From positions 248,001 through 312,000 of the forward strand of contig NZ_JAMQGP010000006.1 in the NCBI RefSeq assembly GCF_023703465.1: a DNA stretch of 64,000 bases. The letters run 5' to 3'. The position numbers and the translations under genes were made by a program. Source of the stretch: Echinimonas agarilytica (GTDB lineage: Bacteria > Pseudomonadota > Gammaproteobacteria > Enterobacterales > Neiellaceae). The notes beneath the pieces are model-generated. The model did no database searches. It was given only the letters and a program-made list of their open reading frames with translations, and had not been told where the DNA came from. Shown here in pieces: positions 1-8,730 of this stretch; the stretch's first letter is position 1, and each line of letters begins with the position of its first letter.

Positions 1-326
1 TCGTTTATCGTTCCAATACGGAAGACATTCGCGACATTTTGAATACGAATAAACCGGCACCGCAAGAGGTTGAGATCGTCGCTGAACTCGTTCCACACTC
101 GCATGTGATCGACGTGAGAAGTGATGAAGAGGTTGAGGCGTCACCTTTGGAACTCAACAATGCCTTTGTTGAGCACATTCCGTTTTTCAAACTCAATTCT
201 GAGTTCCCAAAACTAGATGCGAATACGGATTACTATTTGTATTGTGATAGGGGCGTAATGAGCCGCTTACAAGCGATTCATTTAAATGAGGCCGGCTTTG
301 CTAACGCAAAAGTCTACCGGCCTTAA
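1..326 (+). CDS. thiI: tRNA 4-thiouridine synthase ThiI, C-terminal part (cut by window start)
   Basis: Only the last ~107 residues are present, read in frame 3 from the window edge to the TAA at 324-326. They form the C-terminal rhodanese domain found in gammaproteobacterial ThiI, ending in a CDRGVMSRLQ segment whose Cys corresponds to the persulfide-carrying Cys456 of E. coli, then the family-typical tail NAKVYRP. ThiI makes 4-thiouridine at position 8 of tRNA; the rhodanese domain is also needed for thiazole synthesis for thiamine. The gene is convergent with yajL, only 11 bp away. The 5' part lies outside the window, so an internal TTG at 39 is not the start. Confidence 0.93.
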   Translation, partial: VYRSNTEDIRDILNTNKPAPQEVEIVAELVPHSHVIDVRSDEEVEASPLELNNAFVEHIPFFKLNSEFPKLDANTDYYLYCDRGVMSRLQAIHLNEAGFANAKVYRP

Positions 327-337
327 ATGATAGAGGG

Positions 338-958
338 TTAGTTGGACGGATCGCAACTGCCCTCTGTGATTTCTTCCTCGTCGTAAACGTCTTCGAAGAT
401 ACATAAAGGCGCTTCTACATCATCTGCAGCATCAAACCCTAGCAGCTCTTCAATCAAGGTCAGTGCAAACCTCATTGCCGTGCCTGGACCTTGGCTGGTG
501 ATCAGCATTTCATGTTCGTCAACAACAACGGCCTCATTCGGCATGCCATACTCTTCGTCGAGTTGCTCATGGCACGATGAGTGGCATGTGATGTATGCAT
601 CTTTGTCTAAGCCGTGATGCATGAGCACGAGCACTGGTGATGCGCAAATAGCAGCCACCCACTTTTGTGCTTCTCGCTGTGCTTTGAGTATTGCAGTGAG
701 CTCTTCGCTGTCACGCAAGTGTTCAGCTCCAGGCAGTCCTCCGGGCAACACAATCATATCGAACTCTTGAGTGGTCACATCCGACAACATGGCATCTGCT
801 GTGACTTTTAAGCCATGGGCAAACGTCAGCTGGCGTTGCTTACCTACGCTGGCAAGTGTCACTTCGATGCCTGCTCGGCGCAGAATGTCTGAAATAATCA
901 CGACTTCCATATCTTCACTGCCATCAGCGATGGGCACTAATACATGTTTTGTCATCAT
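338..958 (-). CDS. yajL: DJ-1/PfpI family protein YajL (ThiJ-like)
   Basis: A 206-residue DJ-1/PfpI family protein. The nucleophile elbow AAICASP places the reactive Cys at residue 105, and the N-terminal VPIADGSEDMEVV carries the conserved Glu (residue 15 or 18). E. coli YajL is described as a chaperone and glyoxal/methylglyoxal adduct deglycase protecting proteins and nucleic acids; that role is inherited by homology. The C-terminus is extended by a strongly acidic tail (about residues 177-206, many Asp and Glu) that I do not associate with the family, which usually ends near residue 195. It is the last gene of a leftward run and sits 12 bp downstream of panE. Confidence 0.88.
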   Translation of the reverse strand: MMTKHVLVPIADGSEDMEVVIISDILRRAGIEVTLASVGKQRQLTFAHGLKVTADAMLSDVTTQEFDMIVLPGGLPGAEHLRDSEELTAILKAQREAQKWVAAICASPVLVLMHHGLDKDAYITCHSSCHEQLDEEYGMPNEAVVVDEHEMLITSQGPGTAMRFALTLIEELLGFDAADDVEAPLCIFEDVYDEEEITEGSCDPSN

Positions 959-970
959 GAAACCTTTTGA

Positions 971-1873
971 TTAGAGGTGAATATAACTGCGCTCAATCTG
1001 TTTGATGTGTTGCACTATGGTTTGGTGATTCGGAACATCCACGTGGAATTGTTCTGCACACGCCACAATATAGCCATTAATGTAGTCGATTTCTGTGGTG
1101 CGGTGGTGCAAAACATCTTGCAGCATGGACGATTTGTTGTGGGCTGTGGCAGTTGCTACATCAAATACAGTATTTATCATTTGTTCGGGGCAAATATCGA
1201 TACCGGCGTGTTGGACAACCTCACAGGCTTGTGTGCACAGCTGTTGAACGTCATGGTGATACGCAGGCGTATTGATAGCGCCATTGAGCACTTGGTCGCG
1301 AGCTGTGAGTGGGTTGATGACGGCATTGATAATCAGTTTTTGCCACAGCTGAATCATTATATCGTCGCACCACTCAACTTGGCCTAAGGCTGAGTTGAGT
1401 GCGCGGAATACCGGCATCTGCACGTGTGGTGTGGGGCTTATGGAACCTATTTGCGTTAACCCTTCGCCTGTGTGTTGTACACGGTGAGGTTGGACAAGTA
1501 GAGCTCCATGACGCGAACTCGCCAATAGCAATGGGTGTTGCGGAACAAGCGTTTGAATAGCTTGAGCATTTCCTAAACCATTGTGAAGCAGAATGATGGG
1601 GCTGGAGAAAGGAAGCTTGACCTGTTCCAGCAACTGGCGCAATGCTGCTTCAGCTTGAAAAACTTTGGTTGTCACCAGCACCGCATCCACAGGGGAACTT
1701 TGAATTGTCGAGGTTTGCCACGCGGTAGTATGTCCTTGACGGTCGATCAATTCATACCCTTTTGGAGCAACTTCGCCCAATCGTCCCCAAAAGCTCACAC
1801 TGTGGTCGTGAAGGGCCAATTTGCTGCCATAGAGTTGGCCCAGAGCGCCCGGCCCTACAATTAGCCAGTGCAT
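971..1873 (-). CDS. panE: 2-dehydropantoate 2-reductase (ketopantoate reductase)
   Basis: A 300-residue protein. The N-terminal Rossmann motif GPGALGQLYG starts at residue 7 and the central QKLIINAVINPLTA carries the catalytic Lys; a C-terminal MLQDVLHHRTTEIDYINGYI-type segment carries the conserved Glu and substrate-binding residues. It reduces ketopantoate to pantoate with NADPH in pantothenate and CoA synthesis, in the cytoplasm. The ATG overlaps the end of the upstream VanZ-like gene by 13 bp, so the two are probably translationally coupled; yajL follows in the same direction. PanE paralogues of unknown substrate exist, so the pantoate role is likely but not certain. Confidence 0.9.
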   Translation of the reverse strand: MHWLIVGPGALGQLYGSKLALHDHSVSFWGRLGEVAPKGYELIDRQGHTTAWQTSTIQSSPVDAVLVTTKVFQAEAALRQLLEQVKLPFSSPIILLHNGLGNAQAIQTLVPQHPLLLASSRHGALLVQPHRVQHTGEGLTQIGSISPTPHVQMPVFRALNSALGQVEWCDDIMIQLWQKLIINAVINPLTARDQVLNGAINTPAYHHDVQQLCTQACEVVQHAGIDICPEQMINTVFDVATATAHNKSSMLQDVLHHRTTEIDYINGYIVACAEQFHVDVPNHQTIVQHIKQIERSYIHL

Positions 1874-2298
1874 GATGCGGCTTTAGTTGCGGGTGGCTTG
1901 GCAAGCTTTCTAACGATAGGCATTAGGGCTAAATAGCAAAATACGCCTAGAGAATTTGCGATCAGATCGGCCAAGCTCGCCGAGCGATAACCCGTTTGGC
2001 CTTGTAGCAGCTCAATCAGGCCACTGTAGGCAATTAATGCAATGATCCCGACTTTAATAAAGTGATTTGGAAAGGAGCGTTCGAACAGGCCTGCCAACAC
2101 AAAATAAGCGCCCAAGTGCATGACTTTATCAAAGTTGTTGATGTTAACGACGGGTTCGTCGAGAGGCATCAAGCAAGTCCAAGTGACAGTAATGAGCGCC
2201 GAAACAAAGAAAAAGCGAAACAGGATTGGCTGATTGAGTAAGTAATGCACAGTAAACTCTGAGGCAAAAGTAGTGCGCTTGATGTTACCCAATTGCAA
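1861..2298 (-). CDS. VanZ-like small membrane protein
   Basis: About 145 residues with four hydrophobic segments (roughly residues 26-44, 64-80, 85-100 and 112-128). It carries the VanZ-family pattern: an early DKVMHLGAYFVLA segment and a later ELLQG...RSASLADLIANSLG segment. Molecular function in Gram-negatives is unknown; the name comes from a teicoplanin-resistance protein and does not imply resistance here. The start is uncertain: candidates are TTG at 2298 (GAGG immediately upstream) or a nearby TTG/GTG slightly downstream, with no convincing ATG. It begins about 16 bp after the exonuclease gene and overlaps panE, so it is inside an operon. Confidence 0.75.
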   Translation of the reverse strand: MQLGNIKRTTFASEFTVHYLLNQPILFRFFFVSALITVTWTCLMPLDEPVVNINNFDKVMHLGAYFVLAGLFERSFPNHFIKVGIIALIAYSGLIELLQGQTGYRSASLADLIANSLGVFCYLALMPIVRKLAKPPATKAASCTG

Positions 2299-2313
2299 CC
2301 TCGGTGAAAATGC

Positions 2314-2850
2314 TTATTTTTGCTGAACAAGGCTCAGAGTGTATTGCACCACACGCGCATCGCTTGATGCTCGGTGACGACGTAAATGAAGCTTATCTTG
2401 TGCTTGCTTTTGGCAGCTATGGTAATGATTTAGTTGCGTTTCATTCATTAACGAGCGGATCGTTTCTAGCTTGTAATTGGGCCACATGCCTGCTGCGTCG
2501 TAGAGCTTCATCAACCAAGATTGATCCTGCCCCCAAGCATCACTATAAATGACCAATCCTTTGAGTAACTTATTGAGCGTCTCGGCCACTTCTCGCACAG
2601 AAATGCCGTGCGTGAGAATAATTTCGCGCGAGATGCCATGAATTTGCTCGGCTTGATTAGACCAATGAACCCAAGAGCTTTCGGGTTTAATTAAAAAGCA
2701 GTGACATTCTTGGTTCGCTAAGCATACACCAATCTCAATAGGGTAACTGCCTCGGCCGAAGCCGGAAGCTTCAATGTCGATGACATTATAAGCCTCGGCG
2801 GTGGCAGAGTTTTCATCCAAGTTGGGCTTAAGTGGGTCCATGATTCGCAT
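2314..2850 (-). CDS. DEDDh-family 3'-5' exonuclease
   Basis: A 178-residue single-domain protein with the exonuclease signature: Exo I VIDIEASG (Asp25, Glu27), a central Asp within YSDAWGQD (Exo II) and Exo III HRASSDA (His159, Asp164). These are the four metal ligands and the general-base His of the RNase T / DnaQ superfamily. It should remove nucleotides from 3' ends of RNA or DNA; the actual substrate cannot be read from sequence. The ATG at 2850 overlaps the end of ampG by 23 bp; a second in-frame ATG at 2841 has a better-spaced purine stretch and may be the real start. It is not a close RNase T or oligoribonuclease match by eye. Confidence 0.83.
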   Translation of the reverse strand: MRIMDPLKPNLDENSATAEAYNVIDIEASGFGRGSYPIEIGVCLANQECHCFLIKPESSWVHWSNQAEQIHGISREIILTHGISVREVAETLNKLLKGLVIYSDAWGQDQSWLMKLYDAAGMWPNYKLETIRSLMNETQLNHYHSCQKQAQDKLHLRRHRASSDARVVQYTLSLVQQK

Positions 2851-4153
2851 TCTTCGAAGATATATCCATACGGCTGACGATCCAAATGAGTACGACTACA
2901 GGCAGTCCCATAAGCGCGGTGATGACGAAGAAGTTTGAATAACCAACGGATTCAACCATGACACCGGAAAAGCCTGCTATCAGTTTGGGTAAAAGAAACA
3001 TGAGTGCGCTAAATAAGGCGTATTGAGTGGCAGAATAAGCCACATTTGTAAGCCCTGACATATAGGCAATAAAAGCTGCTGATGCGATGCCCGCGCTTAA
3101 ATTGTCGGCACTGATCACCAACGTTAGCCACAGAATATCGGGCTGGCCGAGTTGTGCCAAAAATGAAAATAGCAAATTGGTGATTGCACTCAGCACTGCT
3201 CCCGCCATTAATATACGCCACACCGCAAACTTAACGATTAATGCGCCACCAATAAAAATACCGAGTAAAGTCATGATCACACCGTATATTTTACTGACCG
3301 CTGCAACGGCTTCTTTGCTGTAACCCATATCGACGTAGAAAGGGTTGGCCATCACGCCCATGACAACATCAGAAATTCGATAGATGGCAATCAAGCAAAG
3401 AATCATGACGGCTTGGTATCGATAGCGCGTAAAAAAGTCTGCGAATGGCGCAACAACGTGTTCTTTTAGCCAAGACAAAGGGCCGGTTGTGTTTGATGGG
3501 GGGATATCAACTACCGGCTCTTTACAAAACAATGTGGTAATGACGCCTGCGGACATGAGCAATGCCATGATTTTGTAGGTGTGTTGCCATGCTTGTACAT
3601 CGTAGCCTTCGCCTGTTGCAAGCCATGCAGCAAGAGCAAGAGAGCCCGCGCCACTCACGATCATTGCACAACGGTAACCCAACGTATAGGTCGCGGCCAT
3701 TGCGCCTTGCATCTCTTGAGGGGCCGATTCAATTCGGTATGCATCTATCACAATATCTTGTGTGGCGCTGCAAAAGGCAACGACCACGGCCATCAACGCT
3801 AATTGTGGTAAGGTGCCATCAAGCGCGGGATCAAAAGTGCTCATGCCAAATAAAGCACCACCAATGGCAATTTGACTGACCAACAACCAAGCTCTGCGCT
3901 TGCCGAGTTTTTGACCGAGTATGGGAATTGAAATGCCGTCAACGAGCGGCGCCCACACCCATTTAAACGCATATGCCAACCCCGCTAAACTAAAAAAGCC
4001 AATGGCGGACAAGCTCACGTCTGCTTCGCGAAGCCAGAATGATAAAGATGAAAAAACCAACATCAACGGTAAGCCCGCTGAAAACCCGAGGGGGAGTAAA
4101 GTTAGGACGCGGCGATCAAAATACGGTGTCATTGAGCTGAGTAGCTTTGACAT
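2828..4153 (-). CDS. ampG: AmpG-like muropeptide permease (MFS)
   Basis: A 441-residue polytopic membrane protein with about 12 hydrophobic segments. The N-terminal signature is typical of AmpG: LLPLGFSAGLPLMLVFSSLS followed by a WAPLVDG segment and GKRRAWLL. AmpG imports GlcNAc-anhydro-muropeptides into the cytoplasm for cell-wall recycling and, in species carrying AmpR/AmpC, for beta-lactamase induction. No recycling enzyme is adjacent here. The ATG at 4153 is preceded by a GGAGA ribosome-binding site. The 3' end overlaps the exonuclease gene. Length is below that of the 490-residue E. coli AmpG, as in many marine homologues, so a related peptide or acetyl-CoA permease remains possible. Confidence 0.82.
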   Translation of the reverse strand: MSKLLSSMTPYFDRRVLTLLPLGFSAGLPLMLVFSSLSFWLREADVSLSAIGFFSLAGLAYAFKWVWAPLVDGISIPILGQKLGKRRAWLLVSQIAIGGALFGMSTFDPALDGTLPQLALMAVVVAFCSATQDIVIDAYRIESAPQEMQGAMAATYTLGYRCAMIVSGAGSLALAAWLATGEGYDVQAWQHTYKIMALLMSAGVITTLFCKEPVVDIPPSNTTGPLSWLKEHVVAPFADFFTRYRYQAVMILCLIAIYRISDVVMGVMANPFYVDMGYSKEAVAAVSKIYGVIMTLLGIFIGGALIVKFAVWRILMAGAVLSAITNLLFSFLAQLGQPDILWLTLVISADNLSAGIASAAFIAYMSGLTNVAYSATQYALFSALMFLLPKLIAGFSGVMVESVGYSNFFVITALMGLPVVVLIWIVSRMDISSKNANHGPT

Positions 4154-4210
4154 CAGCGTCTCCGGAGAAAGAATGAAGGAGAGTAGATACTACTACAACC
4201 AATTGAAATT

Positions 4211-4552
4211 TTAAGGACGAATTCCGTGACAATTGAGCAACATAGGCCCTTGATGCTTGAGAAACATCACACCATCTAGAAGTTGCTTGCGGAGGAACAT
4301 GTTTCCTCTGAGCGCTGATTCAGGCCAACGCTCAAGAAGATGAAATAAATGCCACAACACACTTTCTTGCTCAGATTGTTTATGAGAGTCATGATCAACC
4401 TGACGCCACTCCTCAAGTGAATCCCAAATAAAGATTTGGAGCTCTGAAAAAGGAACCGTGTCGTTTAACATACCGTCAACGTAAAAAGACATTGCATGTG
4501 CTTTTTGCGTGACGAAGTCATTAACCTGAATTTGTGGTGTTTTATATTGCAT
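4211..4552 (-). CDS. Unrecognised 113-residue protein
   Basis: I do not recognise this protein. It is soluble-looking, without signal peptide or membrane segment, and has a Trp-rich centre (IWDSLEEWRQ, VLWHLFHLLERW) that suggests a helical bundle, with charged N-terminal and Leu/His-rich C-terminal parts. It lies between the cyclophilin gene (28 bp upstream) and ampG (57 bp downstream) in the same direction, so it is probably co-transcribed. Coding is supported by the open frame, an ATG start and fit in a tightly packed run. No function is proposed. Confidence 0.62.
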   Translation of the reverse strand: MQYKTPQIQVNDFVTQKAHAMSFYVDGMLNDTVPFSELQIFIWDSLEEWRQVDHDSHKQSEQESVLWHLFHLLERWPESALRGNMFLRKQLLDGVMFLKHQGPMLLNCHGIRP

Positions 4553-4579
4553 AAATTCGAGTATAGAAGAATTGTTTGA

Positions 4580-5218
4580 TTATGCATCAGCTGGCAGCAA
4601 AATTGTTTCCCTTAGTATGACCGGAGTCACAGGAACATCAGGCCAGCCAAGGTTTGCATCCATATGGGTTTCTATCTCAGCCATCTTATCGATGACCTCT
4701 TCACCTTCTGAAACAGAACCAAATACAGCATAGCCCCAACTGCGAGGGCCGGGGTCTAAACTTTTATTATCGCCCACATTAAAATAAAATTGTCGGCTTG
4801 CACTGTGCGGATGACCTTGTCGAGCCATAGCAATGGTGTAGCTGGTATTTTTCAAACCATTGCCTGCTTCATTGGTAATGGGGTCAAACTTGTCGTCTAA
4901 CGTCCCCATTTTTTCATCAAAGCCGCCGCCTTGGACCACAAACCCTTCGATAATGCGGTGAAAAATTGTGTTGTCATAACTGCCAGTGACAACATACTTC
5001 AAAAAGTTATCCACCGTTACCGGCGCTTTCATACGATCTAATTCAACCACAATTACACCCATGTTAGTGACAAATTTAACTTGAGGGTACAAGTTGTCTG
5101 GCTGCAATAATTTAGGATCTATTTTCTCTTCGTCGGCCGTAGAACCAAATGTTATGACCATTAAAATGGCTGCAATGATGAGTCGGCAGCGTTTAAAAAA
5201 GTGTTTATTCGCTTTCAT
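4580..5218 (-). CDS. Secreted cyclophilin-type peptidyl-prolyl isomerase (PpiA-like)
   Basis: The mature part is a cyclophilin domain: TNMGVIVVELDRMKAPVTVDNFL, then FHRIIEGFVVQGGG with the catalytic Arg, and SASRQFYFNVGDN and WGYAVFGSVSEG around the active site. An N-terminal Lys/Arg-rich segment followed by a hydrophobic stretch (residues 14-28) suggests export to the periplasm, where it would speed proline isomerisation in folding envelope proteins. I chose the ATG at 5218 because it gives a standard signal peptide; an upstream ATG at 5248 adds 10 residues. It overlaps the 3' end of rlmG by 14 bp. Confidence 0.87.
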   Translation of the reverse strand: MKANKHFFKRCRLIIAAILMVITFGSTADEEKIDPKLLQPDNLYPQVKFVTNMGVIVVELDRMKAPVTVDNFLKYVVTGSYDNTIFHRIIEGFVVQGGGFDEKMGTLDDKFDPITNEAGNGLKNTSYTIAMARQGHPHSASRQFYFNVGDNKSLDPGPRSWGYAVFGSVSEGEEVIDKMAEIETHMDANLGWPDVPVTPVILRETILLPADA

Positions 5219-6392
5219 GTTCTGATCCAGTATCTTCCTCGACGACATGTTTGCTTTTGTCTGCTTTTCTAGATTCTAAAATGACAAATTTGGAATTGGA
5301 TGCAAGGATTTCTACATCGCCAAAAATTCGTTTCATTTTAACGTGATAACCCAAGTGACGATTGGCAACGACGCGTAACTTTCCCCCGGTTCGAAGCGCA
5401 TTCTTAGCCTGATTAAACATCTGCCAAGCAATTTCATCAGTCACAGCTTGCTGCTGATGGAACGGAGGGTTGCACAAGACAAGGTCGGCGGATTCACTCC
5501 AAAACCCAACCAGTCCGTGCTGACATAAGAATGTAAATTTGTCGCTCAGCTCTGGCAGGTTGCTTTGTTGGTTCTGGCGAGCAGATTCAATCGCCATGTG
5601 CGATTCGTCAACTAACACATACTTGTTGTCTGGGTATCGACGCGCCATGGCCAACGCCAAAATGCCATTCCCACAGCCTAAGTCGATGACTTTCTTTGGC
5701 TTGTAGGTTTTAGGTAAATGCTGCAAGAGAAAACGCGTGCCGATGTCTAGAGACTTTCTAGAAAATACGTTGGCTTGGTTTTCTAGCGTTAATTCAAATG
5801 CTGGCAGGTCCCATCGAGTGGGCTCTGGACGCGGCTGGATGTCCCCCGAAACTTGAGCATGCATGATGCGAGACTTTCGGCGGGCTAATTCGGGCACCAC
5901 GTTGCCAAATGCATCTTTCAATAACTTCACCGCTTTTGCGGGTAGGTCCTTTAAGCGAGACGCAATAAGAACTGGCGTACCTTCAGGCAGCTCGCTGATA
6001 CGAGCAAGCTGATATTCGAACAGTGCAAGGCTCTTCGGCACTTTAATAATGATGCGATTTGGCGCTTCTGGCCATTCATCAGAACAGTCTTTGTATGAGA
6101 TGCGTTGCTCATCAAGTTGGTTGTGGCTCATGTTGTTCATGGCCGCTTGTTGCGCCAAGAACGAATCAGAGATGTGCACTAATTGTGCCTCCGATTGCTG
6201 AGCAAAGAAGCAGCTCAATGCGCCAAAACCATCGTTGATAAAGCAAAGTTGTTGAGCGGATTCTGGGTTATTCAACCACCAATCCATAATGAGCTCATCG
6301 GCTGCATCGAAAGGCAGTAATGTCTCGCGCTTATCGAGAGGGTATCGGGCCAGTTCTAAAACTGGTGATGACAGATTTAAAGGGCTGTACAT
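5205..6392 (-). CDS. rlmG: 23S rRNA (guanine-1835-N2)-methyltransferase RlmG
   Basis: A 395-residue SAM-dependent methyltransferase with two domains: an N-terminal pseudo-methyltransferase half (residues ~1-190, with a FINDGFGALSC segment typical of RlmG) and a catalytic C-terminal half with the SAM motif VIDLGCGNG and the NPPF motif LCNPPFHQQ. The VLCNPPFHQQ and IVANRHL/VVANRHL pattern fits RlmG better than the paralogue RsmC, which is shorter (about 340 residues). It methylates N2 of G1835 in 23S rRNA. The C-terminus is a hydrophilic acidic extension (VVEEDTGSEHESE). It lies between envZ-like and ppi genes on the same strand. Confidence 0.88.
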   Translation of the reverse strand: MYSPLNLSSPVLELARYPLDKRETLLPFDAADELIMDWWLNNPESAQQLCFINDGFGALSCFFAQQSEAQLVHISDSFLAQQAAMNNMSHNQLDEQRISYKDCSDEWPEAPNRIIIKVPKSLALFEYQLARISELPEGTPVLIASRLKDLPAKAVKLLKDAFGNVVPELARRKSRIMHAQVSGDIQPRPEPTRWDLPAFELTLENQANVFSRKSLDIGTRFLLQHLPKTYKPKKVIDLGCGNGILALAMARRYPDNKYVLVDESHMAIESARQNQQSNLPELSDKFTFLCQHGLVGFWSESADLVLCNPPFHQQQAVTDEIAWQMFNQAKNALRTGGKLRVVANRHLGYHVKMKRIFGDVEILASNSKFVILESRKADKSKHVVEEDTGSEHESE

Positions 6393-6477
6393 ATATGGTT
6401 AAACTGCTGTCTGGATAGGAAACTGGCACCCATTTTAGAAGTGCAAGTATTTTTAGCAAGTCGCACGTGCTTTTATA

Positions 6478-7926
6478 TTATCGACGAGGCAGTAAAACTC
6501 GCACTAATAGTCCGCCGTGAGGGTGGTTAGATAAGGCTATTTGGCCTCCATGACCTTGTACGATATTTCGGACAATGCCCATTCCTAAACCTGTGCCACC
6601 CTCTCGATTGCGTGAATTGTCGAGTCGAACGTATGGTTCAAAGATACGTTCTCTATCGACCATAGGAACGCCTGGGCCTTGATCGTGGAAATACAAGTAG
6701 ACTCCGTCTTCTCGCTCGCGAATGATCACGTGCACAGATTCACCATACTGAATTGCATTGTCTACGAGGTTGCTAATGCAGCGTTTAAGCGCCAACGGTT
6801 TGCCCATAAAGGGCTCGTCTAAGCCTCCAGTAATTCTCAAACGCCATGCGTCTTTGGCTAAATCAAGCTGAATTTGTTTGAGGATTTCGTTGATATCAAT
6901 GGCTTCAAGGTTCTCATGAATATCGGAATCTTTAACGGACTGCAGCGCTCCTTTGACCATCAGGTCTAACTCATCCAAGTTTGCGATAAAGCGCTCTCTA
7001 TGTTCGTCATCTTCAAGTAGTTCTGCGCGTAATCTCATGCGAGTGATAGGCGTTTTTAAGTCATGAGAAATGGCGGAGAACAAGGTTTCTCGGTCTTTGA
7101 TGTAGCGTCTAATTCGATTTTGCATGGCATTGAAGGCACGTGCGGCTCGAATGACTTCAGAGCTACCGGTCTCATCAATGGGGCTGGAGTCGATATCACG
7201 ACCCAGTAAATCGGCTGCTTCTGCTAGTTTTTCCAGAGGTTGGGTAAGCCATTGTGTGATTAAGTAGACCACGGCCAAGAGCACAATGCTGGTCAGCGCC
7301 ATGAACCACCATTGCGGCATTTCGAATTGCAGTGGCGAAAGCATGGTATAGGGTTCGGGTAGCACCGTAACAATCATCAGCCACTGCTTGTCTGGCATTG
7401 GCGCTTGAACGGTTAGAAGAGGGGGGGGCTGGCTGGGGTCGAGTAAATTGTGGCGTGCCCAAACCGTCGCTTGTTCTTTGATGTTGAGGTCACGAGTGCT
7501 GTTGATGAGTTCCGCAGCATTGACCAAGCTCACCGCTGCAGGGCGGCCTTGATGTTGTGTACTGCGTAATTGCTGCACCACTTGCGATAACAGTATCCGC
7601 CGTTGAAAATTTGAGGGGGCGGGCTCTAAAAATATGGGGCGGTCATTCAGCACCATAAAAAAGCGGTTACTGCCAACGTTGCTCAAGGTGTTGAGCACCA
7701 ACTGGCGGCGCTGCGCTGTCATCCCCGAAAAGTTGCTGACGGTGTAATCAACTTGCTCAGCGATCCATTGGCTAGTGATGCGCAGATTCTCGTTGTCTTG
7801 GCTTTGCTGTTGGGTGTACCACACTAAACTAATCACAAGCTGAGATAGCAGTAGCGCACCCAAAACCAGCGCCAATACACGTGCAGGAAGAGAACTAGGA
7901 ATAAGCCGTGCAATGCGATCAGTCAT
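6478..7926 (-). CDS. EnvZ-like sensor histidine kinase
   Basis: A 482-residue inner-membrane kinase (counting from ATG 7926): TM1 about residues 13-36, a ~170-residue periplasmic sensor domain, TM2 about 207-225, HAMP, then the dimerisation box AISHDLKTPITR with phospho-acceptor His288. The ATPase domain has N-box NLVDNAIQYG, G1 DQGPGVP and G2 GGTGLGMG. Together with the OmpR-family regulator upstream it forms a two-component system; the EnvZ/OmpR-type name is by overall resemblance and the stimulus is unknown. The start overlaps the regulator stop in an ATGACTGA arrangement; a GTG at 7944 is an alternative. The coding strand has an eight-C run (7421-7428) in the periplasmic region. Confidence 0.87.
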   Translation of the reverse strand: MTDRIARLIPSSLPARVLALVLGALLLSQLVISLVWYTQQQSQDNENLRITSQWIAEQVDYTVSNFSGMTAQRRQLVLNTLSNVGSNRFFMVLNDRPIFLEPAPSNFQRRILLSQVVQQLRSTQHQGRPAAVSLVNAAELINSTRDLNIKEQATVWARHNLLDPSQPPPLLTVQAPMPDKQWLMIVTVLPEPYTMLSPLQFEMPQWWFMALTSIVLLAVVYLITQWLTQPLEKLAEAADLLGRDIDSSPIDETGSSEVIRAARAFNAMQNRIRRYIKDRETLFSAISHDLKTPITRMRLRAELLEDDEHRERFIANLDELDLMVKGALQSVKDSDIHENLEAIDINEILKQIQLDLAKDAWRLRITGGLDEPFMGKPLALKRCISNLVDNAIQYGESVHVIIREREDGVYLYFHDQGPGVPMVDRERIFEPYVRLDNSRNREGGTGLGMGIVRNIVQGHGGQIALSNHPHGGLLVRVLLPRR

Positions 7927-8662
7927 TGTGATAACTGATTTCACTGGTGAGAATGTAGCCGCTTCCTCGAATGGTTTTTATGAGCTTAGGGTGTTTGCCA
8001 TTGTCCATTAGGCGTTGGCGGAGACGGCTGACTTGAACGTCAATGCTTCGATCCAGAGGGGAAGCTTCTCGGCCTCGCAATGCATCTGAAATGGCATCGC
8101 GATCGAGCACTTCATTTGCATGCTCCAAAAACAATTGCATTAAATTGAAATCAGCGCCGCTGAGCTCTAAATGACCATGTTCATTATGAACGAGTTCGCG
8201 GTTAACTGTGTCGAGTCGCCAGCCCGAAAAGTCAATGTAGCGAGATTGTTTGGGTTTGGTCTCTGTCTGACTGATGCGCACACGGCGAAGCAAGGCTTTG
8301 ATACGTGCTTGCAATTGTCGTGGATTGAACGGTTTGGCGATGTAGTCATCAGCGCCAATTTCGAGCCCAATCACTTGATCCATATCGTCTGAACTCGCCG
8401 TTAACATAATCACTGGAACATCGGAACGTTGGCGGAGCTGTTGGCACAAGCTAAAGCCGTCATCTCCGGGCAAGTTAATATCTAATATAATTAAGTCGAC
8501 TTGTGCTTGATAGAAAACCTTGAACATTTCAACGCCGTCTTCAGCGCCACTGATTTGGTAGCCTGCGCGACTTAAAAGAGTTGACAGCAGATCTCGAATT
8601 TCGGCATCGTCATCAACAACAAGGATGTGGCCTTTTGAAACATCAGACACGATTAACTTCAT
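7919..8662 (-). CDS. OmpR-family response regulator
   Basis: A 247-residue regulator: receiver domain with acidic pocket VVDDDAEI, phospho-acceptor Asp61 (LILDINLPGDDG), conserved Thr in MLTASSDD and Lys110 (IAKPF), then a winged-helix trans_reg_C DNA-binding domain ending RLRQRLMDNGKHPKLIKTIRGSGYIL. It is the cognate partner of the downstream kinase (8-bp overlap). I chose ATG 8662, which starts just before the receiver fold; a TTG at 8716 would add 18 atypical residues. It is divergent from alkB with about 70 bp between starts, which must hold both promoters. Confidence 0.9.
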   Translation of the reverse strand: MKLIVSDVSKGHILVVDDDAEIRDLLSTLLSRAGYQISGAEDGVEMFKVFYQAQVDLIILDINLPGDDGFSLCQQLRQRSDVPVIMLTASSDDMDQVIGLEIGADDYIAKPFNPRQLQARIKALLRRVRISQTETKPKQSRYIDFSGWRLDTVNRELVHNEHGHLELSGADFNLMQLFLEHANEVLDRDAISDALRGREASPLDRSIDVQVSRLRQRLMDNGKHPKLIKTIRGSGYILTSEISYHND

Positions 8663-8730
8663 CTCAGTTACGGTTTGATCAGCAAACGCGGTTGTAAAAT
8701 CCACATTGGCCGTCAAACAAACAGGTGCAT

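Noticed and set aside
2314-2850. Assignment as oligoribonuclease or RNase T
   Set aside because: It shares the DEDDh residues but not the characteristic sequence surroundings of either enzyme.
5205-6392. Identification as RsmC
   Set aside because: Length and the N-terminal and NPPFHQQ/VANRHL motifs match RlmG better than RsmC.
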